From NCBI GenBank assembly GCA_910589385.1, contig CAJUTU010000061.1, positions 1-19,485 on the forward strand: a stretch of DNA of 19,485 nt. The letters are read 5' to 3'. A program made the translations under genes and the position numbers. This DNA comes from an uncultured Lachnospiraceae bacterium. Lineage in GTDB: Bacteria; Bacillota; Clostridia; Lachnospirales; Lachnospiraceae. This document shows positions 14,592 through 19,485 of this stretch, piece after piece. The notes beneath the pieces were generated by a model, which did not search any database, was not told the DNA's origin, and was given only the letters and a program-made list of their open reading frames with translations. Position 1 is the stretch's first letter, and each line of letters starts with the position of its first letter.

Positions 14592-15953
14592 CTACTCGGC
14601 TGCCTTTTTCGCAGCTTTCCGCTCTGCAATTTCTTTGATATACTGTGGGTTTTTCGTCTCAACATCCAGAAGCCAGATATCTACCAGCAGGATGACCGCA
14701 ACCACCAAAGGACCGTATTTAAAGAATGCGTCAATCCCTGCAATCGTCGATGCCGACTGCACCTCCAAAGCTCCGTTATATCCGATCGCACTCAGGACAA
14801 AACCAAACGCTGCTGTCAGAGCGCCCTGTCCCACCTTCGCCCCAACGGAACTTGCGGAGAACAGCACTGACTGTACACGGACGCCGGTCTTCCATTCGCC
14901 ATAATCAATGGTATCACCGATCAGTGCGCCTGCCATACCCATTGCAAATCCCATGCCGATGCCGCGCAAAAGTGCAGTCGTAAATAAAACGCCGTTGCTT
15001 GTAGGCAGCACGATAAATGCAATCTGCGCTGCTACCATACAGATAGAGCCGAACAACACCATCTGCCGCTTGGCGAACTTCTTCAAAAAGAACGGAGCCA
15101 CCGCAGATAAGAACACACCCGGCAGGTTGGAACAGGCAACGAATGTCCCCATCAGTGCCATATTTCCCAGGACCGAATTTAAGTAGTAAACTGATACAGA
15201 CAGATTAAAGGTCAAAATAAAGTTTGCCATCAGGTTTACGACAAAAGCCATCCACCAGTACTTATTCACCACCGCGCATTTTACGCCGACAATGAGATTC
15301 TCGGGCGGAACATCATTTTCCACACGCTCTTTTACAAAGATCATATTCAATGCCAATGGGATCAATCCAATGATTCCAAACACCAAGATAGACTTGACCC
15401 ACGCGGACTGCTGTCCCTGTCCGCCAAAAAACTCGACCATAGGCATCATTGCAGAAGCCATGATCGTCTGAGTCAATGCGGAAAACATCATGTAAAAAAT
15501 CAGCATCTGTGAGCGGTCCACCGAATCATTCGTAACATAGGACGGCAGAGAGCCAAATGCCATGCCCACATAAGTATACAAAACCGTATTAAACATATTG
15601 TAGGTGATAAAAATATAAGCCACACGCAGGGCAATACTTCCATCCGGAACCGTAAATACCAGAATAACAGAAAGCACCATCGGAACCGCCCATTTCAAAA
15701 GGACCGGGATACAATGTCCCCCTTTGCCCTTATGCGTATCAATGATCTGCCCTGCAATCAAGTCGGAAACTCCGTCAAAAATCTTGGAAAAGGCAATGAC
15801 TGAGCCGACCAAAGCCGCGTTCAGCAGTATGACGTCCGTATAAAAAAACAAAACATATGTGCTGAACAGAGTATATAAAGCGTTCATGCCGAACGCGCCT
15901 AAACCATAAATTAATTTCTCAAACAGACTGATCTTGTTTTGATCTTCTGACAT
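14592..15953 (-). CDS. GPH-family sugar:cation symporter (MelB type)
   Basis: The 453-residue protein has about twelve membrane segments and the glycoside-pentoside-hexuronide symporter pattern: a YGLGAFGMNALY start, AFSKIFDGVSDLIAGQIID (the cation-site acidic residues of helix II), GMAFGSLPSYVTNDSVDRSQ and a late MGFAMGMAGALIGDTIDYGEWKTG segment. GPH carriers import glycosides or uronides with Na+ or H+. The specific sugar cannot be read. It lies 18 bp downstream of the esterase gene in the same operon, so it may import a substrate or product of that enzyme. GAAGGGG precedes the ATG. Confidence 0.9.
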   Translation of the reverse strand: MSEDQNKISLFEKLIYGLGAFGMNALYTLFSTYVLFFYTDVILLNAALVGSVIAFSKIFDGVSDLIAGQIIDTHKGKGGHCIPVLLKWAVPMVLSVILVFTVPDGSIALRVAYIFITYNMFNTVLYTYVGMAFGSLPSYVTNDSVDRSQMLIFYMMFSALTQTIMASAMMPMVEFFGGQGQQSAWVKSILVFGIIGLIPLALNMIFVKERVENDVPPENLIVGVKCAVVNKYWWMAFVVNLMANFILTFNLSVSVYYLNSVLGNMALMGTFVACSNLPGVFLSAVAPFFLKKFAKRQMVLFGSICMVAAQIAFIVLPTSNGVLFTTALLRGIGMGFAMGMAGALIGDTIDYGEWKTGVRVQSVLFSASSVGAKVGQGALTAAFGFVLSAIGYNGALEVQSASTIAGIDAFFKYGPLVVAVILLVDIWLLDVETKNPQYIKEIAERKAAKKAAE

Positions 15954-15971
15954 AAATTTCCCCTTCTTTCT

Positions 15972-16775
15972 TTAGTTTTTTTCACTGAGAAAAGCAAATG
16001 CTTCTTCGAGATGTTTATTCCAGAAATCCCAGTCATGAGAGCCCGCATCCTCAATGTATGTAAAGTCTGCATTTTGCTCCTTCAGGAAATCACGCATTGC
16101 ATGATTTTCTTTCAGCAGAAAGTCTTCACTTCCTTCTGTCATAAAAATCTGTGGAATCTCTTTCCCATTCCTCTTCAGTTCCTGATAAATAAACCGTGGA
16201 TCCAGATCACTGTTTGCAATCTTCTTTGGATCTCCAAATACACGGCACTGGTATGCCACATCCGAAACACCGTCATCCACTGGTACGCCGCCGTTATCCG
16301 CAATGCGGATTGGAACATATGCCCCGGAAAACGCCAGGATTTTTGAAAAATTGTGTGCGTATTTCAATCCATTGCGCATTGCTCCATAGCCGCCCATGGA
16401 CAGGCCGCCGATAAATGTATCCTCTCGTTTTTCCGATAAATGGAACAGCCTGCGCGTATACTCTATCAGTTCTTCTCCGATATATTTCCCAAAATAACGT
16501 TTCTCTACCGCATTGTCGATATAAAAGCTATTGTCGCCATCCGGCATGATTACCGCAATCCCGTATTTCTTACTCAACTCGCAGACCCGTGTATTCGCAA
16601 GGTAGTCTGTCTCATCCCCAGTATATCCGTGCAATAGATACAATGTTTTCAAACTTCCGTTCACAAAATCTGGCTGCCCATACTCACTGAATGTCCCGTC
16701 ATTCGGGAGCGCTGCAATAAACGGTACTGTACGCATCAGGCAGTTGGAAAAAAATTTAACATGAATAATAGCCAT
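15972..16775 (-). CDS. Alpha/beta-hydrolase esterase (acetyl/feruloyl-esterase-like)
   Basis: The 267-residue protein has the esterase-D/putative esterase fold: LYLLHGYTGDETDYL for the oxyanion region, VIMPDGDNSFYID, the nucleophile Ser in GLSMGGYGAM near 145 and the catalytic His in DAGSHDWDFW near the end. The acid residue is probably the Asp of TEGSEDFL. No signal peptide is seen, so it acts in the cytoplasm, most likely trimming acyl groups from an imported oligosaccharide. It starts the operon with the GPH transporter and is divergent from an AraC regulator. AAAGGAGAAG precedes ATG 16775. Confidence 0.88.
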   Translation of the reverse strand: MAIIHVKFFSNCLMRTVPFIAALPNDGTFSEYGQPDFVNGSLKTLYLLHGYTGDETDYLANTRVCELSKKYGIAVIMPDGDNSFYIDNAVEKRYFGKYIGEELIEYTRRLFHLSEKREDTFIGGLSMGGYGAMRNGLKYAHNFSKILAFSGAYVPIRIADNGGVPVDDGVSDVAYQCRVFGDPKKIANSDLDPRFIYQELKRNGKEIPQIFMTEGSEDFLLKENHAMRDFLKEQNADFTYIEDAGSHDWDFWNKHLEEAFAFLSEKN

Positions 16776-16835
16776 ACTTCTTCTCCTTTTTTATCTTTGT
16801 GGCCACATAAAATGAATTACAGCTGTCTTAAGCTT

Positions 16836-16841
16836 ATTATA
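16836..16841 (-). promoter_or_regulatory. -10 box of the esterase operon promoter
   Basis: On the minus strand the hexamer is TATAAT, preceded by TTTTTTG. No -35 box close to consensus is found 16-18 bp upstream. A good -10 with a poor -35 is usual for a promoter that needs an activator, here plausibly the divergent AraC protein. Confidence 0.5.
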
Positions 16842-16938
16842 CAAAAAATGTATATTTCATGGCTGTCATTGAATGCTGAAAAAAATGTAAAAAGTTGATA
16901 TTTTTGGGTATCTGAATTGAGCAGTTTGGTTTTTCACA

Positions 16939-16967
16939 TTGACTTTTCAAAATTGCTGTGCTATTTT
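16939..16967 (+). promoter_or_regulatory. Promoter of the AraC-type regulator gene
   Basis: TTGACT (16939-16944) and TATTTT (16962-16967) are 17 bp apart. The expected start near 16974 leaves a short leader to ATG 17001, which has GGAGG 6 nt upstream. Confidence 0.5.
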
Positions 16968-17000
16968 CCATTTAATCAAGTTTCTGCATGGAGGTCAATA

Positions 17001-17873
17001 ATGAACGCTTTCCACGAAATCGTAGTCTCGCCGGAGAATTTTCCGGCCGTTGTCATCATCCATTCACCAAAAAATACTCCTATTTGCGAACCTCACTGGC
17101 ATGAATCTGTAGAACTGCTCGCTTCATTGGATTCCCGCCTTGAAATCACTTGCGGCCAGGATCATTTCATACTGATGGAAAATGATGTTGCCTTGATCAA
17201 CAGTTCTATGATACACCGTGTCACTGCGGCGAAAGGGCATGCTGTGGTAAGCCTCTCCCTCCGTCTGGCTCCGGGACTGTTTAAAAATTATTCAAAGGAG
17301 AATCATAACTGGTTCGATCTGGACCAAAATCCCAAAGCCCGGGAGGATATTGCAGCCTGCTGCCGAAGGCTTTATATGCTGTATACCGCAGAGGAAGAGA
17401 ATCCGGGTCTGCTCTTAGAGGCAAACGCCCTCGTTTTCCATATCGTATATATGCTGATAACACATCTTAGCATCTCGAGTATGGACCGCCCCCGGACACA
17501 TTCAGAGAAGTATTATGGCCGCTATCTTGAGATCATCGCTTATATGGAAGAGCACTATAGCACACCGCTTACCCTCAATGAAATTGCTGAGATGATGCAT
17601 TTGTCAAAAGAACATTTATCACGGGAATTCCGTTCCTATGTGGGGGAAGGTTTTCGGGAACATCTGAGAAATATACGGCTGGAAAAAGCACAAAAAGATC
17701 TGCTTGGCAGTGACCTCCCTTTAATCGACATCGCGATCAAACACGGTTTTCCAAATCTGCGCGCTTACAACCATGCTTTTAAAAATTTTTACCACTTGTC
17801 ACCTGCACAATACCGCCGGAACTATAAAGCCCAAGATAAAAGTTCTTATCGGAATCTGGAAGAAATCCACTGA
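17001..17873 (+). CDS. AraC-family transcriptional regulator
   Basis: The 290-residue protein has an N-terminal cupin-type ligand-binding domain (HWHESVELL near 32, then SSMIHRV near 70) and a C-terminal double HTH (about 185-280: TLNEIAEMMHLSKEHLSREF and IDIAIKHGFPNLRAYNHAFK, then YHLSPAQYR). The frame opens earlier (16917), but ATG 17001 with GGAGG is the better start and fits the promoter at 16939. It is divergent from the esterase/GPH operon, the usual position of a pathway-specific activator. It probably senses the sugar or its derivative; the ligand is unknown. Confidence 0.9.
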   Translation: MNAFHEIVVSPENFPAVVIIHSPKNTPICEPHWHESVELLASLDSRLEITCGQDHFILMENDVALINSSMIHRVTAAKGHAVVSLSLRLAPGLFKNYSKENHNWFDLDQNPKAREDIAACCRRLYMLYTAEEENPGLLLEANALVFHIVYMLITHLSISSMDRPRTHSEKYYGRYLEIIAYMEEHYSTPLTLNEIAEMMHLSKEHLSREFRSYVGEGFREHLRNIRLEKAQKDLLGSDLPLIDIAIKHGFPNLRAYNHAFKNFYHLSPAQYRRNYKAQDKSSYRNLEEIH

Positions 17874-17928
17874 AAAATCTCACAGGAATTTTACATTTGC
17901 CGCGCTTTCACTTTGATACACACTATAA

Positions 17929-17963
17929 AAGGGGATACAGCCTGTCAATAGCCGTATCCCCTT
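17929..17963 (+). terminator. Terminator of the AraC gene
   Basis: AAGGGGATAC (17929-17938) pairs perfectly with GTATCCCCTT (17954-17963) across a 15-nt loop. The following CTATATTATA is a weak T tract. It lies 55 bp past the AraC stop. Confidence 0.75.
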
Positions 17964-18062
17964 CTATATTATACGATTTGCAGTGATTTTGTATCGTACT
18001 GTTTTTACATGGCAGGAATTCCTGCTATGCCTTACATCAACTTATCTTATCCCCAAAGTCTT

Positions 18063-18416
18063 TTACTCTTCCCCCTCATTTACGCGGCCCAGCAGATCAT
18101 ATACTTCAATCCTTTTGGAATCAATCTCTGACAGGCCGATAAAGATCGTCCCGCATATGTACCGCTCTTCCTTTGTCTGTTCGATCCTGACTACCTTTAG
18201 GAATGCATGGATGACTTCATCCGTCCAGATCTTCAAGTGGGTCTCATATACCTCACCGATAGCTAACGGAGAATCGCAGATAAATCCCACGCCTGTTTTA
18301 GATACGTCCTGTACCTCAATCTCCATCTCTTCTACCTTATCTGACTCGTCGTTCATATTTTTGATCAGCAATTTTGCTGTCAGGCTCATACGCCTGTCTC
18401 TTCTTTTTTCTTCCAT
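18063..18416 (-). CDS. PilZ-domain protein (cyclic-di-GMP receptor type)
   Basis: The protein is one PilZ domain of about 117 residues. The c-di-GMP-binding RxxxR motif is in KRRDRRMS at the N-terminus and DxSxxG is in VQDVSKTGVGF near 45. The C-terminal strands (HLKIWTDEVI, LKVVRIEQTK, YICGTIFIGLSE) complete the barrel. Such proteins bind c-di-GMP and change motility, adhesion or exopolysaccharide output through a partner. ATG 18416 is chosen because AAAGGAG lies about 10 nt upstream; a GTG seven codons earlier would place this inside the coding region. Its promoter is close to a MITE insertion. Confidence 0.88.
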   Translation of the reverse strand: MEEKRRDRRMSLTAKLLIKNMNDESDKVEEMEIEVQDVSKTGVGFICDSPLAIGEVYETHLKIWTDEVIHAFLKVVRIEQTKEERYICGTIFIGLSEIDSKRIEVYDLLGRVNEGEE

Positions 18417-18458
18417 CTTCTGTTTGCTCCTTTCCACGGACGTTCTGTCTTTATCTAT

Positions 18459-18487
18459 ATTTTAACGCATTTATCTCCTTTTGTAAA
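18459..18487 (-). promoter_or_regulatory. Promoter of the PilZ gene
   Basis: On the minus strand TTTACA (18482-18487) and TAAAAT (18459-18464) are 17 bp apart. The MITE target duplication starts 11 bp upstream of the -35 box. Confidence 0.65.
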
Positions 18488-18568
18488 GAAGCCCCTGCCC
18501 ATTGCTAGGGTTGTTTCACGAAAGATTCCGATGTGATGTTATATAATATACCGATGAATTTAATGTCT

Positions 18569-18757
18569 CTATCCGAAATTTTCAATCCCCTCCGGGGTAA
18601 TTTTTCCAATATAGGTATCTACGGGAACCGGATTTTTCTTTCCACGAACACGTTTTGAAGAATGCTTATACAGATCATAATTATTTCCCACTTTTTTTAC
18701 CGCAGTTCCAGCTGTTCTCTGTTTCTGTACCCAATCCGGATATACTCTTTCTGACAT
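18569..18757 (-). CDS. 62-residue ORF inside the MITE, probable transposase-N-terminal relic
   Basis: The peptide MSERVYPDWVQKQRTAGTAV, then KKVGNNYDLYKHSSKRV and VPVDTYIGKITPEGIENFG, resembles the N-terminus of a larger transposon-linked protein I have seen in Clostridia. In it a longer catalytic part would follow GKITPEG. Here the frame stops 47 bp before the right-hand TIR. AAAAGGAGT precedes the ATG and TATAAT-containing near-repeats lie upstream (18779-18821), so it could still be expressed. It may be a relic of the parent IS or a small protein of its own; both are unproven. Confidence 0.5.
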   Translation of the reverse strand: MSERVYPDWVQKQRTAGTAVKKVGNNYDLYKHSSKRVRGKKNPVPVDTYIGKITPEGIENFG

Positions 18758-18829
18758 AAAACCACTCCTTTTTATGTATGAATATACTATACTCCTACTT
18801 CTGAATATATTATACTCTAGCGAAAAGAA

Positions 18830-18876
18830 AAAGCCAGCTTTAGAGGTTGTATGAGTACAACCTCTAAGTTGGCTTT
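18830..18876. terminator. Hairpin terminator inside the MITE
   Basis: TTAGAGGTTGTA (18840-18851) pairs perfectly with TACAACCTCTAA (18856-18867) around a TGAG loop. The stem extends outward through AAAGCCAGC and GTTGGCTTTT with one bulge and one wobble. T and A runs at each side let it act in both directions. Confidence 0.75.
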
Positions 18877-18947
18877 TTAAAGAGCTTTATTTTATTTTTA
18901 TATTTCTTCGTGAAACAACCCTAGCCCATTGCATTTAAAACATAGTT

Positions 18948-19373
18948 TTAGTTTTTAGTTAAAGGAGTATCCTTTAAATATTTTCCCGGAGTAATATTTT
19001 CATATTTCTTAAACACTCGAATAAACGTAATATCACTATTAAATCCTACACTTATAGCAATAGATTTTATATTCATTGATTTATCCGCCAACAACAGTTT
19101 TGCTTTTTGAATTCTGTACTTATTTAAATATTCCAATGCTCCCTGTTGAAAATGTTGTTTAAACATACGCGAAACATATGGAAGAGATACATTTAATTCT
19201 TCAGCAACAAGCGAAAGCGTAAGCATTGGATCTGCATAATCACGTTCCAAAATCTCCTTTGTTTGTTCTGCAATCATATTGTCCTTCTTTGGGGATTCCA
19301 CACCAAACATTTTTCCCAGTATAGTTTTGATGTTATTTTTACAGATCTGTAGATTTTCACTTGAATAAAGCAA
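18948..19373 (-). pseudogene. AraC-type DNA-binding domain, 5'-truncated
   Basis: The recognisable part is the C-terminal double HTH: LTLSLVAEELNVSLPYVSRM near the start of the domain and YRIQKAKLLLADKSMNIKSI, then VGFNSDITFIRVFKKYENITPGKYL. The frame stays open upstream to a TAA at about 19455, and the part before the HTH (SENSIQENRNTELLYSSENL) has no start with a ribosome site. It therefore looks like the tail of a longer regulator, perhaps a response regulator or AraC protein with an N-terminal sensor, cut off by the palindromic sequence near the window edge. Only a TTG at 19373 could start a short product. Confidence 0.7.
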
Positions 19374-19440
19374 CTCAGTATTTCTATTTTCTTGTATGCT
19401 GTTTTCAGACTCTATACTTATGACATCATATATCCTGGAT

Positions 19441-19482
19441 TCTCGGAGTTAACATGACGAGGTTGGTACCTTCACTCCGAGA
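19441..19482. repeat. 9-bp inverted repeat at the right edge of the window
   Basis: TCTCGGAGT (19441-19449) and ACTCCGAGA (19474-19482) are perfect inverted arms with a 24-nt loop that contains GAGGTTGGTACC. It lies where the AraC-type frame ends. It could be a mobile-element end, such as an IS200/IS605 hairpin, or part of a T-box-like leader, since GGTTGGTACC loosely resembles the T-box GGGTGGNACC. The window stops too soon to decide. Confidence 0.4.
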
Positions 19483-19485
19483 GCC

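Larger units (their letters stand above)
18505..18924. mobile_element. MITE-like non-autonomous transposable element, 420 bp
   Basis: CTAGGGTTGTTTCACGAA at 18505-18522 is a perfect 18-bp inverted repeat of TTCGTGAAACAACCCTAG at 18907-18924. A direct repeat CCCATTG flanks both ends (18498-18504 and 18925-18931), which is a target-site duplication. The boundary is ambiguous: the flanks can also be read as a 9-bp duplication GCCCATTGC with 17-bp TIRs. No transposase is encoded, only a 62-codon ORF and a strong internal hairpin, so it must be mobilised by a related autonomous element elsewhere. I cannot name the family. Confidence 0.88.

Noticed and set aside
19441..19485. A certain T-box riboswitch
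   Set aside because: GGTTGGTACC departs from the T-box consensus, and no specifier stem or downstream terminator is within the window, so it is reported only as a palindrome.

Overview
The window looks like chromosomal accessory DNA from a low-to-mid GC Gram-positive Clostridia, most likely a gut Lachnospiraceae. The basis is the gene families (ROK regulator, GPH sugar transporter, cytidylate-kinase-like protein, CpsB-type phosphatase), AGGAGG-type ribosome binding sites and sigma-A promoters. No rRNA, tRNA or CRISPR array was seen. Product assignments come from motif and family recognition by eye, not from database searches.

Left end (1-2100): a capsule/exopolysaccharide tyrosine-phosphatase gene (cpsB/ywqE type), cut off by IS-like terminal repeats. 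Upstream of it lies the most interesting object in the window, a roughly 225-bp invertible promoter cassette (744-968). Two 26-bp sites, identical at 23 positions when one is reverse-complemented, sit in inverted orientation. Between them are a good outward promoter and an opposing intrinsic terminator. A tyrosine recombinase gene (1088-1954) adjoins. As read, the promoter points away from cpsB and the terminator faces the recombinase read-through, so the switch appears to be OFF.

Middle (2160-6340): a ROK regulator and a small conserved protein in one operon; a lipoprotein gene with an in-frame amber codon in its signal peptide; a small membrane protein; a probable uracil-DNA-glycosylase-superfamily protein preceded by a 29-codon lipoprotein-like ORF; and a 48-residue ribbon-helix-helix protein.

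Decay zone (6450-10355): a membrane Ser/Thr kinase broken by one in-frame TAA; the 3' end of a group II intron with a reverse-transcriptase fragment; an IS4-type transposase remnant; an intact membrane acyltransferase with its own promoter; and a frameshifted helix-turn-helix regulator that may have partnered the kinase.

Right half (10535-19485): an operon of an NhaD/ArsB-like Na+/H+ antiporter and a cytidylate-kinase-like protein; a DUF4143 AAA ATPase; an esterase plus GPH-transporter operon with a divergent AraC regulator, probably one carbohydrate-use unit; a PilZ (cyclic-di-GMP receptor type) protein; a 420-bp MITE with 18-bp perfect inverted ends and a target duplication beside the PilZ promoter; and a 5'-truncated AraC-type regulator running into a palindrome at the window edge.
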